Counted from the stretch's first letter, positions 11,382 through 24,004 are shown. The stretch is 64,000 nucleotides of DNA from Bugulina stolonifera (GCA_935421135.1 OW285189.1:930001-994000); one strand, 5' to 3'. Notes: generated by a model from the letters alone, not told the origin. Made by a program: numbers and translations.

Positions 11382-14300
11382 CAGTGGAACTTGCTTAATT
11401 TGGCCTTGGTTAATTTGAAAACCTGGTCCCTGCTGAGCACTATATAAATGGCCTCACTTAATTGGAATTTATTATCAGCCTGTAATTCAAACTTGATGGC
11501 TTAGCTGGTTTACCTTAAAGGCATTGGAGTTAGCACTCGTTTTACCCATGGGCAAATTTGATGACTTTTTTAACCCCTCATTATTTTAGCTGCCAAACCA
11601 TAAAATGCAATTAATTTTCGTTTTCACCTAGCAATGGTGCTCTATATAGGTACTGTAAAATTCCAAATGACACGATATAATATAATTTCATATACCTCAA
11701 AAATAGTTTAGTACTACTATAAATGATAGAACAAATTATTTTTTAATGCAAGAAAATCATTTTTTGATATTATCCTGTTGGTATACTGTTTCCCTGACAC
11801 CAGAATCTACCCTAAATTGTGTAAGGTAAGCATTTGGAGGCTTACAGTAGTATAACTTGAGCAAGTGTTAGAATAACAACTTCAAATGGAAGTCCAGTCT
11901 CATTGAAATTTTAGAAGGAAGAATGTTGAGATAATGCAGTGTTGAAGAACAAAAACAATCTACAAACAATCAAAAAACAAATTTGGAGTTTTATGATACG
12001 CTTAGAGAAAGTTATTCTTGCTATTAATATAATTGTATGCTATTTAAAAATTGTGTAAAATTCTGTAGGGCCTAAGGCTATGGGTCACTGCCAGAGTACA
12101 TTGCAGGGGCTACTTTAGATATCCATATTTGATTGTGTATTGGAAATGGAAACTTGAGACTAGCTTATTTATTACTATGGTTATAGGGGAATATGTTTAC
12201 AAACAAGGATGCTTGTTTATGAATGTAACGTAGCCAATGATAAATGAACTATTATAGTCCTGTACATGTACAATAATGTACATACATGTCTAAGAGAGTA
12301 GGCATTGCTAAATTAATTGGTGAATAGAGATGGAAAGTGGTATTCCTGGGTTTTCCAAACTCTGAATCGAGCAACCATGCACAATTTTGCACATAACATC
12401 TAATATTGAAACATATTACTAGCCTATTTCCTGTCTGCCTTGTAATGCTTGAAAGCATGTGTACATAAGAAGAATTAGTTTTAGAAATTTCAGATGAGTC
12501 TTTTTCAAAACTAATGCTGACACTAAGTAGCATGTTCATTAAAATATTATTATTCAGGTGACAAATAATGTTACTTATAAATAGCATCCCATTAACAGCA
12601 GTTATTATTTTGTTATTATAACTAGCAATAACGTTGGCTGTGGTCAATATAATCTAGCAAAATCCACTCATGATAAAGTAATTAGTCTATTTTCCTGGCA
12701 AATAGAAACCAGAGAAAATTGCGACTACGACTGAGAAAATAGCCCCACCAATGCCTTTAAACCACTACTGTCGCACCATTCGATATTTGCAAAGAATATT
12801 GTTCATCTTATTTCATTAAGATTGATGTGCTGTTTGTCTTTGTAAACCTAGTGGCAGCCACGATAAACACATTTGGATATTGGCTATTATGACCTCCAGC
12901 CAGCATTGAGTACATAAGTAGGCTACAGCATAAAATAACCAAGTAATCTTATTGAGTCACTGTCATTCTATAAATAGAGCTCTTGTGTACAGTGATAAAC
13001 AAGAAAGTTACAGGCAATGCCCGCAATGAGTTGCAGGCACTTTGGCTATCTCTGTGGCACAGTTTATATTAACTGCTTGAGAGGTTCCAAAATTCCCAAA
13101 ATACATACCTAGGCTACAAATTGAAGGAGAGGGTTTTCTTGGCAGCAGCTAGGTTTTCAAACACAAGCAACACATCAATCTTACTGAAATAGGATGGACA
13201 ATACTATTTTGCAAATATTGAATAGTGCGACAGTAGTGGTTTAATATGCTATACAGTATTGCACAACAGCAACAAGTATTAGTCACGCCTGACCAGCTTA
13301 CTCCGTCCAGATGCTCTAATTGGTTGTAAGCTGATAATGCACTTAACATGCGCCAATAACAATTTCTCCTCAAGCAGAGAAACCTAACTGATTTGTTTAC
13401 ACTGTTGCATACATGACAAGTTGGGCTGACATCAAAGAGGGAGATTTTTGCACGCACAAGATAACCCTCACTGCCTCTGACTGCTAAAATACCTAAAATA
13501 TTTTTAACAATGAGCACCACACTTTATGGGTTGTCTGCTGTGGGCACAGTTCTCAGTTACAGTAGTTACAAACTAAGCTGGTGAAAAATGTTTTGCTTCA
13601 AGTGCATGTACTAGGTTGCTACAAATACTAGTACGCCCACACAAAACTAGTGAAGACAGGCTAGGTCTCAGACTAAGGCAACCATGATGTCTCATATAAG
13701 TGTGAAGATAATAATAAGATAAAATAATAATAATCTAAATTGCTGCAATTAGTCTAGAGGCTGTCATATTACATTTCCTGACTGTTTGTAACCAATCTGG
13801 TCACTTGTGTTTTGAGGTGGTTCATTAACGACCATGAAAGAACATTAATTACTATCTAATACTGTGTATGGCCATGAGATACTATCTTCTATCCATTTAC
13901 TATTCATTGCAAAACTAACAGAAGTTCTCCAATTATATAGTTGGAGAGACTAAGTTTGCATAGCATTAATGAACAAAATAGCTCCAAAGTAAATTTATCA
14001 CATAAACATTAAATGTATGAGCTGCTAGCTTGGTAGTCAGCTTATACGTCCATAATAGTCACCAAAATAGCAAATAAAACTTATTATTGACTAAAATCCC
14101 AAAGCGGGAGAGCTTGCAGGAGTTTGGGAGTTTGCAGGAGATGGGTTCTGAAAACAGGAGGGTCCCGGTGAGGCGGGAGAGTTGTCATGCATGCACTGTT
14201 GAGTGTTGACTATACCATTGCTAAATGCAATTTCATAATAGCTAAATGCAATTTCATACTTGTAATGGCTGAATGACCTTTTAGATAGTGTTGTTTATAA

Positions 14301-14747
14301 TTAGAATCACTGAACTATCTTTAGCCTACTTACAGCTGAGTTATGAGTCATCATGATAGCTGTTTATTATACTTCAGTTGAAAACAAGATAAAAAACAGT
14401 AATAGTTTCCTAATGCTGTTATTACATTACAATACAGTTGTCCTGTACATGACTGTGATACATAACTTGTTGCCCAACTGCAGTGTTGCATTTTTGAGTG
14501 TAGTAAACGTTGAAGCATATTTAGTTCTGTCATGTTAAAACTTTTCCTTTCTCCATTGTATTCATAGTTGAAGCAAATGAAAGTTAATGCATAGTCATGT
14601 ACATTCGTGCACTACTACATGCAGTATTATTTGTCATGTAGGCATCCAAGTAATTATACAAAATGAAGTGATCACATAATTCAAACTCGAGCCTAACTCA
14701 AACCAATTATGGTGTTCCTTGTAGTTTGGATTAAGCAAGTTCCACTA
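11382..14747. mobile_element. TA-flanked Tc1/pogo-like element, 3.4 kb
   Basis: The left end (TA)CAGTGGAACTTGCTTAAT and the inverted right end (TA)TAGTGGAACTTGCTTAAT are the same 18-bp word with one change, flanked by TA as in Tc1/mariner/pogo elements. No D,D-transposase reading frame is visible; the minus-strand open frames at 12252-12647 and 13149-13520 have no recognisable motifs. Related ends occur in a 186-bp copy at 34963-35148. The interior includes another dispersed repeat (13800-14060). It may be a non-autonomous element or a chance pairing of two related MITE ends. Confidence 0.6.
13800..14060 (+). repeat. Dispersed repeat, shared with 41960-42165
   Basis: Shared words include CATGAGATACTATC, AATAGCTCCAA, CATATAAA/CATAAACATTAAATGTA, and AGCTTGGTAG. 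The second copy is in intron 3 of the reductase gene. No coding signal. Confidence 0.7.
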
Positions 14748-14821
14748 TATATAATATAAAATGAATTTATAATAAATATAATATATATCAAAATAACTGT
14801 AATTAATCAATTATTATAAGG

Positions 14822-15098
14822 TGAATGTGTTTTTTTTAATTTAAAATCGTTATGTAGTTCTGCTTTTTGTGAACACCAGCTCTTTATATAAAGTCAACGT
14901 TCAATGAACACTTTGTAGGTGGAATTCTTCGAACTGAGTCATTGTACTTTAGAGACGAATCCGCTGGATTGGTGGGCACCACATACTGAATTCCCCCAAT
15001 TGACAAAGCTAGCAAGAAAGATTCTCTACAGCATTATTAAATGCAACTATACTGTACTAGTGTTTCTTCTTTATTGTGTCATATGAGGCTAGCTCATG
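14822..15098 (+). repeat. Uninterrupted copy of LINE-split repeat
   Basis: Carries, contiguously, the sequences found separately at 6110-6203 and 10843-11067, so it looks like a paralogous empty site for the LINE insertion. Confidence 0.72.
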
Positions 15099-15329
15099 TA
15101 ATTATTTTGTATATCATGCGAGTGTGGCAGGAACAATGTTTCCGGTTTTTCTTCTGTATTTAAATCATTATCAATAACAATTCACTAATAAATTATACCT
15201 AGTTGGTTGGCTGTGTGTCCAGCTTCATGTTCTTATATTAGGTGAAGTAAGATAAATTGAAACTTTGACTATGAGTTTTGTTCTCTCTTGCCACGTAAAG
15301 ATGGGACAACAAAGGTCATAAGGTCAATA

Positions 15330-15485
15330 TAATTTGGTGTATCGCACCGCAGATGGCACTGGTTTACACCAAATGAAACCAGGCCCAAGGGTTTGGTGTC
15401 AACCAGTGTATCGAACCACAGATGACACTGGTTGACACCGTATGTAACCAGGGCAAAGGGATTCGGTGTCAACTGGTGTTTGATT
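15330..15485. repeat. Two tandem units of about 75 bp
   Basis: Two imperfect units built around GGTGTATCGCACCGCAGATG and CACTGGTT(T/G)ACACC with an ACCAGG.C.AAGGG block. Function unknown. Confidence 0.75.
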
Positions 15486-15657
15486 AAAATGAGTTGAAAA
15501 ACTGAATGTGAGTGGGCAGACAACACTGTGCAGGCCTAGCTGAAGGTCAATTATATTGCCTAGTCAACAACTGGTTAGTGTAGTGTGAACACAAAATCGG
15601 AGCTGGAGTTGGGTTAAAAGTTGGGGTTGGAGTTGGTGTAGCGTAAATACACTTTAA

Positions 15658-16245
15658 AGAATAGGAAAATCCAAAATTGATTAAAATCGACCAAAATGGT
15701 GAATAGGTTGTTGAATGGTAATTGCCTCACACTATTCAAAAAAGGTCTCCCAGTACAAGAGCAGATGACATCATCTGCTCCAAATTGATCTCAAACTGGC
15801 GAAGTAACCCATTTAACCTTGTTATAAAGCACATGGCAAGGTTTTTATTCAATAATTTTTCTATTAACCAAGAGTTCATAAATTCCTTCTACGCTTTTGA
15901 CAACATGATACTTAGCCACATATATTCACCTGTTCTTTTATTTCAAATATCAGGGAAGTGCAAGTAGCAAGAAAACTCCCTATTTATTTGAGGCTTTAAA
16001 TACAATGAGAAAACAACTTCTTCATATCTATAAACTCCCATGAGGGAATAGAAGTACTTGTTAGCTTACATGTACATTATTTTGTAATTCTCTGAAATAC
16101 CCATAATATACCTGGGTAAAACAACATAACCGCCAAAATAAAAATAAATACTAAAAGTAGCATAAATGGTTTCCCATTGTATTTCCTGCTCATAGAATAT
16201 AGGACAATTCAGAAAGACTACACAGCCTTTGGGTTTTCCTCCACT
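15658..16245. mobile_element. TTAA-flanked element, family 2, second copy
   Basis: Inverse-orientation copy of 7666-8266. The left flank is TTAA (15654-15657), the right flank TTGA (16246-16249), probably a mutated TTAA. Shared blocks include GGTTTTTATTC, AAATTCCTTCTAC, AACATGATACTTA, ACAACTTCTTCATAT and AAATGGTTTCC. Confidence 0.8.
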
Positions 16246-16249
16246 TTGA

Positions 16250-18380
16250 GATCAGTAAAAAGATTATTTACTTATATTGATATTCATATTGAACGCTCTT
16301 ACACTAGTGACAGTTCCGAAATAATAAATATCTAACTAGAAGAAAAAGAATTGCTAGCAAAGTAGGATGCACTTATGATTTCAAAGTCCAATAGAAAGCA
16401 ATTATCTACAGTTGGGTATTAGATTTGGATTTCTTACACTAAGCACGTAGCTAATCACATTATATGGTATTGAAATTGGTATGTTTCTACATTTTTATAC
16501 TCTGCTACTTTACCAATTTCTTGGCAATTACACTTCTGCATCGTGTTAGTTATTCCTGGGACTATCCACTGCACTTTATATGTGTTTACGCCTTTTTGTA
16601 CCTTCCAGTCAGAGCCAGACCTTTTTGCACCGATTGTAACTCGAACCAATTTTGGTCTGAGTCCAACTTGATGTACTGATTAACCTTTTGACCTTGATCC
16701 GGAACTGATTTTCATATTATACAATGTATAAGGAGCCCAATTTTGCATTTTTACTTCGGTTATCTTTAGGCTGTTGTTCAATAAAGCTATTTTACTGAAC
16801 TGAACTTATACAGTCTCTTACTGTTTACAGCTAACAGTAGGGTATCAGGCACTCCCTGGCCTCGGGCCTTCCCAGCTAGAGTCTCATGGGTAGTGCCAGG
16901 ACTCAGTATTCCAACTCCAATTCCCCAGCTGTAGGTCCTGCTCCTGCTAGCTCAGGTTAGCTATAGGAGTAGCACCCATACCTCCGGGTTTTGTGCTGAC
17001 TCCGAGGACTTCAACGGTTACTTTTGGGCCTGGGTGTCCCTCTGTGTCATCCCACTACCTCGCCGTGTGTTTACAGTGTCAATTGGACCTGCTCCCTCTC
17101 CAGTCTCAGCCCCTAGTGGGTCAGTCGATTCTGGCTCACAAACCTCTACTCTGGCCTGCATGTTGTAGGCCTACAGCTGTGCCTCAACCACCCATTCAGA
17201 CAAAACAGCATCATTGATGGACTGGAAACTCCTGACAGACCATAGTAAAGCACAGAAGCCCAACAGCGTTCGGTAACGTTCACTTTAGCTTCAATATCAT
17301 TGAGAGGTACTTCAAACAACACCCTCCATTATAATCCTCTGCCAGACATGTTCACTATACTTTTTCTAATATATAGTTGGCAGCACTGGATGTTACTGCG
17401 TTCGCAGCTGAATTTTATATTTTATAAAGCTCCCCAACCCATAGGATTCACCTCAACACGCGATGTTGTCGAAAAGAAATATGGTAAATATTAAGGTAAG
17501 GAATGAAACTTAACGGAATTGTTTCCATATCATTATATTAAATAAAACACACCATTTAATTATCAATTTGATATTCCATATTATCTCTTGTCTTGCCTTG
17601 GTTGAGCTCCTAGACCTCAGGTTAGAGGAAAAGGGGAACTATCAGAGTTGCAGCTTTTTCTTTTGTTAGTCATTTAAGATCTTGTTATGGACGACTACAG
17701 TCCGTCGTCTTGACGGCGACCACTAAGGTCGTCGAGTAAATACTAGTAGTAATTATAGTTGTAATACGTTGCATTGTTGTACAGCAATTACAGATAATTG
17801 TCACGTGCAAACTGAGAGTAAATAGCTTAGCGCAGCCTTGTACCATCAATTCCATCGTCAGTGCCTGTCACTGAGTGATGCTGTATGGTAATTTTAATAA
17901 AATATAAAAAAATACATGTAGAATTATATGCCCTATAGTACCCAGACGGCTCTTGCTTTAGGTCGTCTGTTTTAATTATGGTATAGACATCCACAACAAT
18001 CTCACCAGTGCGGAGCTCTCGAGCAGTTCTGATCAGAAAGTTGTGCAGAAAATTGCTAGTGTGACAGGCAACAGAATTGAAAACAATAGAATGTCTCGTG
18101 TTAATACTATGTGTGCCTTTCATTAGATCGAGTGTTGATATAAGAGTTGAAAAGATGGTGGGGAAAAGAGATATCCTTCGAGTCTGCCTAATCTCGTTCA
18201 ATGTCATGGCCGTAACTATCTAGGCGGCTCAGGCGGCCCTAGCCGCCTGAACTTTTTGCTAAAAGAAGAAAAAATTAAGCTAATATCGGAAGGCATAGTT
18301 ACCATGCCCCACATGATATAAACATACTCTAATGAAAATGATGCTACTGTGTGTATCATTACATTAATGGCTAATTTTTG
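16250..18380. other. Stretch without recognisable gene
   Basis: A GC-richer patch at 16840-17220 has a proline-rich open frame (16993-17217) with no recognised domain and no splice or promoter context. A minus-strand open frame at 17827-18207 is also unrecognised; a segment near 18013-18050 resembles 46013-46050 (GTTCTGATCAGAAA), pointing to a dispersed repeat. Otherwise nothing is seen. Confidence 0.5.
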
Positions 18381-18394
18381 CGTGAAGCCACTGC

Positions 18395-18478
18395 TGATTT
18401 GATAGCGTAATTGGTAGAGTGCTAGGTCTTCATGCATAGAGACACGAGTTCGAATCCCACTGAGGGACAATTTTTTTC
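18395..18478 (+). repeat. tRNA-like SINE or tRNA pseudogene
   Basis: An A-box-like TAGCGTAATTGG (about 18401) and a B-box-like GAGTTCGAATCCC (about 18446) are spaced as in a tRNA, but the T-stem does not pair (ACGAG against CCCAC) and the 5' acceptor strand does not match GAGGGAC. It is followed by a T-run. This fits a tRNA-derived SINE head rather than a working tRNA gene. Confidence 0.65.
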
Positions 18479-18579
18479 ATTTTAGTAATTCACTCAATTT
18501 GTTAGCTATACAATGACAATACTAATCTCATCTGTAAGATAGGATCACTGCATGTGTAATTCTGTATTCAACAATAGGA

Positions 18580-18655
18580 AATGCCCTAAGATTGCATGCA
18601 CAGTGTGCCTACCCACCTCATTTGTTCCACTTCTAACACTGTTCTTCAGGGTTTG
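18580..18655 (+). mobile_element. Right end of CAGTGTTCGAA hAT family
   Basis: Matches 32165-32236, the right end of the 29340-32236 element (CCTAAGATTGCA, ACCCACCTCATTTGTTCCAC, AACACTG end). Only this end is recognised here. Confidence 0.75.
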
Positions 18656-18659
18656 GGAA

Positions 18660-20640
18660 CCCTAGAATACCACTCTCCATCTCTATCCATCAACTAAATT
18701 TGCACTATTTCCCGTCTTATTAATGTGTGTACATTTTTAGGCCTAAGTCATGTAATGATGTAAAGGACTACAATGGTACGTCATGGCCAAGCCAAACAGA
18801 GAAGCACTATTTTGCAGTATACTAATTTGAAGTTTACTATTTGCAGATTACTATGCAACATTTTGTACTTTTGTACCATCACGCATAGCTCAAATATGCA
18901 TCAAAATGGCTGTTTTTGTGTGAATTTTCAAAAATTTTCTTGTGGGAGGTGCCCCACCCTCCTTCCCCCATCCCGCACACACCCTCCCCACACCGCTACT
19001 GTTAGCTAGTCCAATTTTGGCCGCCTTAACTTTTTCAAGAAAGTTACCCCCCTGAATGTGTCAAGATTTAGTTGTCTTTTACTGTCAGAGATTGAACAAG
19101 CTCTTTCTTTAAAATTTTTAATAAATTGTATAGCCGTGCTTTGAACTGCCCCAATCTTACGTATCAAGCCTCTTAGATTCAAATTAGATTTTCGTAATTA
19201 TAATACTATTGATATAATATAATTCAGTAAGCAAGAACTGGAGATGAACAGCCATGCACGAAGCTATGTTAGACTCAGACTGTTTCATGCTTTGTCGTGG
19301 TATGTTATGCTTTTCAATCTCCTGGTGGCACTAGCATAAATAACCCTGAATTGATAATTAGTTAATAATAAGTTTGGTTTCAGCCCATTCGACTTTTATC
19401 ATAAACATTAGTAGGAGCAAGATAGGATTAGTAGTAGCTGTAGCTATATGAAACCGCTACTAGTATCAGTTCACATTGCCATAACAGGTGCGTCGTAGAG
19501 CCATTAGCGCGTGCTTGGGGGGGGGGGGCGGTGCCCCACAGATATGTAGAGCCAGAGCCTCAATGGCCCTGCTGTACAAACCATAGAGCTAGCGCTATTT
19601 AGTTACAGCCAGTATAGAGTTATCTTCCCTATAATTACAACAAGGGTTATCTTCCCCAATTGTTTACATCACAAGCAATCGCAGGGGGTTGTCCCTCCTT
19701 GATATACACAATATGCTCGTGGTATTGAGATTTCCCATAGACTAAGCACCTAACCAAGACATTACCTTATTACGAAGATACAACACAATTGTTGATAAAA
19801 CGGCCACATAGTCAGCAATCAATGTAGCGGGGCTATATTAGCAGCGCAGCTGTTTACATTATTTTAATTTGCCATATCTTTTGTATTGGTCAAAGATATC
19901 TTTGTATTGGCTGTTGGCCCAGATAAGTAGACAGAAGCAGCAACAGTCGGAATATAATGAAGCTTGTTGTTGGTAAGTATGGTAAATTTCGACTTGCTGC
20001 GTTGCTGTTTTCTCCATTTTACAATTACTAATTTATGCACTATAATTATAATAATAATTAAATTATATTTAATATTATACATATATTATATATTTAATAT
20101 TATTATATTACTATTTATAGGCCTGTTACATGCTCAGGAAATTCAAGATTGATACAGTTTTCTACTGTATCAATCTTGAATTTACATTTTTATTTTCAAT
20201 TTGAGTTTCAGTTTAGTTTTCATATGATTTTATATTCTTTCTTATTCTAAATTAAAATTTTAAATTCAATTGTCGGTTAATCTCAATTTTTTATTTAATT
20301 TTCCTTATTTGAGACTATACTGCGCACTGTACACTGTTAGGCAAAAAGGATTTTCTTCATGTCTTCTTCAGAGGTATGCAACTTTTGATGAGTTTCCCAT
20401 CAAATTTTTGGAGCACATGGCCATGACATTCGATGCGTTTCACTGCCTGAAGGAAATACACTACTGAATAATGTATTTCTATTTCACCATCGACAATCAT
20501 GATACGCACTACTTATCATGACTTGATAAAAGCAACCGGTGAATGTTGTACTAGTCATGCCTTAGTCGTGAACTTCATCAAGGGTTTTGATGAAGTGACA
20601 CACCTAATGTTGCCCCAAGACGACAAAAAGTACTAGGCAT
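18660..20640. other. Stretch without recognisable gene
   Basis: Contains a CT-rich/GC patch (18940-19000), a G-run followed by GGCGGTGCCCCAC (about 19517-19540), AT-rich sequence and a hairpin at 20139-20183. GC patches of this kind also occur inside the element at 49922-50661, so they may be transposon remnants. No gene is supported. Confidence 0.5.
20139..20183. repeat. Perfect 20-bp hairpin
   Basis: 20139-20158 and 20164-20183 are exact reverse complements around a 5-nt loop; the arm is AAATTCAAGATTGATACAGT. Confidence 0.93.
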
Positions 20641-21060
20641 AAATGGATGCCTCTTCAGGTGGATGCATTTAATATTCTTTTCAGCCGACTTCAATCTGTT
20701 GTGCTTTGGGGAGCAACCTCCAAGATGTGTTCAGTGACATCAAGTGTGTCGCGGGGATATGTTCTAGGATTGACTGTTATTTCTCTGCAATATAGGGCCT
20801 AAATTACTTTGTGGTCAGGTTATCATGTAAAGTTACCCTTTTATGCTAATGAAACTCTGCTCTATCGAACTGTGTATAGCACGCCACGCAAAACACAAAT
20901 TGCTCTGAAAAACCAGCGATGCAGTATGGAAATTGTCTAAAAATAGAGAGTGCCTTCCAATGAGACGAAGTACCTAGCATTATACTTGACAGTGACAAAA
21001 CGTGCTTCAGCGGTCACTGCGAGTGACTTTATAGTTATAAAACACATAATACGGTCCTGA
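20640..21060 (+). pseudogene. Degenerate LINE reverse transcriptase relic
   Basis: In successive frames the translation resembles eroded RT blocks: VTSSVSRGYVLGLTV (about 20737) in the place of the usual SGVPQGSVLGP block, then FYANETLLYRTV (about 20850) in the place of FADDTLLY, with a following KT..AL.NQ...ME pattern. Asp residues of the catalytic site are lost (ANET). Weak but consistent in order and spacing. Confidence 0.5.
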
Positions 21061-21729
21061 ACCGAAGCAACAAATCTGTTAGGGCTCAGTTCCCCGGAAG
21101 AATGACCATCAAGTGTCTACTCACCAAGATTTTTCGAAATGAAGAACAATACCACACTGTGTATGTCCACACCCAGTACTTGATATTGTTGATGATAGAG
21201 AGCTGGTAACAGTGACCACTAGAGGAGCAATCAGAAGAGAACCCATTCTATCAAACAAAAAGAGCATAATTGTATGACACCAGTTTTAGTTCATAAACTA
21301 TTCGTGAGATTAGAGGAGAAACCCACCACTCATTCTAAACAGTAATGTGCTTTAGTCATTGTTGCCCCTGGGCCAATATGATAGAAACTACAAGTTTCAC
21401 TAGAGATTAAACTAATAGGCCTATATTTTAAATGCTGACTAAATATTTTACCTCTGCTAAGGTAAATACAATCAACGGCTGCCGGCACGGACATGTAGGC
21501 CTACATCGTATAGGCCTTAGTTAATAGATGTATTAATATTTCAGGCCTATAATAGTAGTGTTTTAGTATTGGAATATATTTCTTCTCGGCTAGGAAGTAG
21601 AAGAGGAGCTAAGAAGAAATATCATATTATGATTACACAACAACTTCATCTATAAATTGATGAACAATAATAGTAATATGTAATAGGGGGCGAAGAGATA
21701 GGAATCGGCTGTGCACAGGTTGTAAGATG

Positions 21730-22510
21730 CAGCCTACCCCTGTTCCAAATCCTGAAATATGCAGTGAGAACAAGAAAACTTGTAATTATAATTGACTAGT
21801 GGCACAACTTGTCTACTGGAACCTGTGTAGGAAGTATGATCAGCCATATTTGGTTTTAATTTGGTGCAATGTGAAGGAGCCCACAATCTCGCACGTTTCA
21901 GCTCCATCGACGCTACCCATAGTAACATCAAACAAATTTTGGGATGCTGATGGTGTTTTCTTGGCCCAGTGATCTTTAGTGGTGAAGAGCATTGATTTCT
22001 TTGTATGTAATATGATGTTCCTCTACTCATTGCTGACACTTGTGTGTAGGGCAGCGAAGTCCAATGCTGAATTCAATAGTTCGACTTTAATAGATGGATA
22101 AAAGTTACAACTGTCAAGTGCTATGGATGAGCATTTATTTTTGCTTTCCAAGCTGGTAAGCCAGTCCAATACAGATCTGGTATTCTTCTACTGGTTGATG
22201 ATTAATTTCTCTGTTACTTTGGCGTCTATTCTTTCTAGGATCACTTTACTTATCTTGCCTAATTCTGATTTGGAAGGATTGATTAGCCGGCATTGAGGAT
22301 TATTTGGAAAGTTCTTTTTGTGATCCTTGATAGTAGTGATATAGGCTTCCTTTTCTGCAAGCTTGTTGATCCTGTCATCTAGTTTTAAGGCTGTGGCTAT
22401 GGTTTTAGCTTCCAGGTTTATTTTAGTACAGGTGGATTTATTTACCTTCTTATACTGTTGAGTGATGTCATTTTCCAAGAGAGTTATATTTTTCACTTTC
22501 TTTAGCATAG
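21730..22510 (-). pseudogene. Reverse transcriptase fragment (FYPSI / MGS.DGAETCE type)
   Basis: Minus-strand translation beginning about 22508 contains ITTIKDHKKNFPNNPQCRLI and NPSKSELGKISK, then after a stop or shift near 22190 continues NTRSVLDWLTSL, LDSCNFYPSIKVELLNSALDF, and finally FDVTMGSVDGAETCEIVGSF at about 21910. This block order matches a family of RT-containing proteins abundant in cnidarian and sponge genomes and possibly related to Penelope-like elements; that placement is from memory. It ends before the expected catalytic DD block. Stops and a frameshift mark it as dead. Confidence 0.68.
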
Positions 22511-22978
22511 TAGTTTTTGGTTTTATCTGCCTGGACTATTACTTTGCTGTTGTCTCTAATCTACTTAGTTTAGTGGCCAACAGTGTATATACATATATAT
22601 ATAGTAATGCTGTTCGATTTCTAAGATTTCCATTGCGATTTGAACTTTTTTGATATTATGACAACTATGATTATTCAACTATTATAAATAATATAGTTAA
22701 TAAATTATATTATAATAATATCAATTACTATTATTATATTTATTATTATATTTAAAATTAAAACACTATCTTAAAGTTGGACACTACTATGCATTTGGTT
22801 ATGATATAAGTGGGTTTGGCCATTTCCTTATACAATGTGCATGTACATGCATATATGATGTTTTTTATGATATTATATAGTATTGTAATTCAGTTTTGGT
22901 AATATTTATTTTATTGTATTACAAGTATTTAAACATCAATGTTAAAAAACTCAAAAATCATAATGACATAATAGGTAA

Positions 22979-23375
22979 ATTCGCCGGGTGACAGACGTCT
23001 ATAACTGAGCGTAATATAAACGCTTTGTTTTTTGATTAAAGAATTGGCTTAAAAGGTGTCTTCGGTACCTGTTGGACAGACCCTGGTCGCAAATAAAAAT
23101 CAAAAGATGCCCATTCGACCTACGCCAGAAGGGCTATTGGCTCGGGATTTTGCTTGGCCAGACGAAACCATCTCTAGCTCATTGGTGCAGGTGAGTTCTT
23201 CACGTGAAAGTGAGGGTTTTGCTTCTGGCCCAGGCCGGTGTGTTCGCGACTCTGTGACAGATGTGTACCGGAAAACATTTTTGCAAATTGAACTGGGCCT
23301 GTAATTTAGGTCGCGGAGACACCTAAAATCCTGCTAAAATTACTAGTTATAGACATCAACTTTCACCCGGCAGAT
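22979..23375. repeat. Inverted-repeat-bounded element (CCGGGTGA ends)
   Basis: TTCGCCGGGTGACAGACGTC at about 22980 is repeated in inverse at about 23341-23375 (CCGGGTGAAAGTTGATGTC). The enclosed DNA is unusually GC-rich (23050-23310) and has an 82-codon open frame (23056-23304) with no recognised domain. The right end is duplicated again in the following tandem unit. Confidence 0.55.
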
Positions 23376-23665
23376 GTATCTACAGTGTAATAGCAATATA
23401 AATAATAGAAATCCATAAATTGCAGTGAGCCAATCAATGAGTTGAAACTCAAACTGAAAATCAAAATTAGTGCTACTACTTCACTACAATGCTATAAGCA
23501 TGTAAAATTACTAGTTATAGACATCAACTTTCACCCGGTGGATGTATCTACAATGTAATAGCAATATAAATAATAAAAATCCATAAATTGCAGTGAGCCA
23601 GTCAATGAGTTGAAACTCAAACTGAAAATCAAAATTAGTGCTACTACTTCACTACAATGCTATAT
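23335..23665. repeat. Tandem duplication, about 167-bp unit
   Basis: Units 23335-23501 and 23502-23665 are nearly identical (start TAAAATTACTAGTTATAGAC). Each holds the CCGGGTGA inverted end. Non-coding. Confidence 0.92.
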
Positions 23666-23962
23666 GTTCCAATATTAGATGTTATGCGCAAAATTGTGCA
23701 TTGTTGCTTGGTGTGAGTTAAATAGATGTGTCAGTGTAAACATTACTGTTGCATTTTTAATTAAAACCATATAATATTATGTTGCTACTACTAAACGAGC
23801 AATAAGTCGTTATTTATCCTTATTATAAACAACCTGCATCATTGATGGAAAATTGCTTTCGTTTCGAATGTACACAATAAAATAAAAGTGTAGGAAATAG
23901 AAAGAACAAACCTACATCCGTTTTGTTTGCAGTGATAAAAATGTTTGCAAAAAATAGTATAA

Positions 23963-23964
<2 letters not shown>

Positions 23965-24000
<36 letters not shown>
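23965..24000. repeat. (GT)n microsatellite
   Basis: An uninterrupted GT run of about 34 bp; open frames across it are artefacts. Confidence 0.95.

Positions 24001-24004
<4 letters not shown>

Noticed and set aside
12252..13520. Two minus-strand open frames as a transposase of the 11382-14747 element
   Set aside because: No DDE/DDD, helix-turn-helix or CENP-B-like motif is visible in either.
16993..17217. Proline-rich frame as a retrotransposon gag
   Set aside because: No zinc knuckle, protease or LTR pair was found nearby.
17827..18207. 126-codon minus frame as a host exon
   Set aside because: Not recognised, no convincing splice sites, and part of it resembles a dispersed repeat at 46.0 kb.
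18395..18478. Functional tRNA gene
   Set aside because: A and B boxes are present but the T-stem and acceptor stem do not pair.
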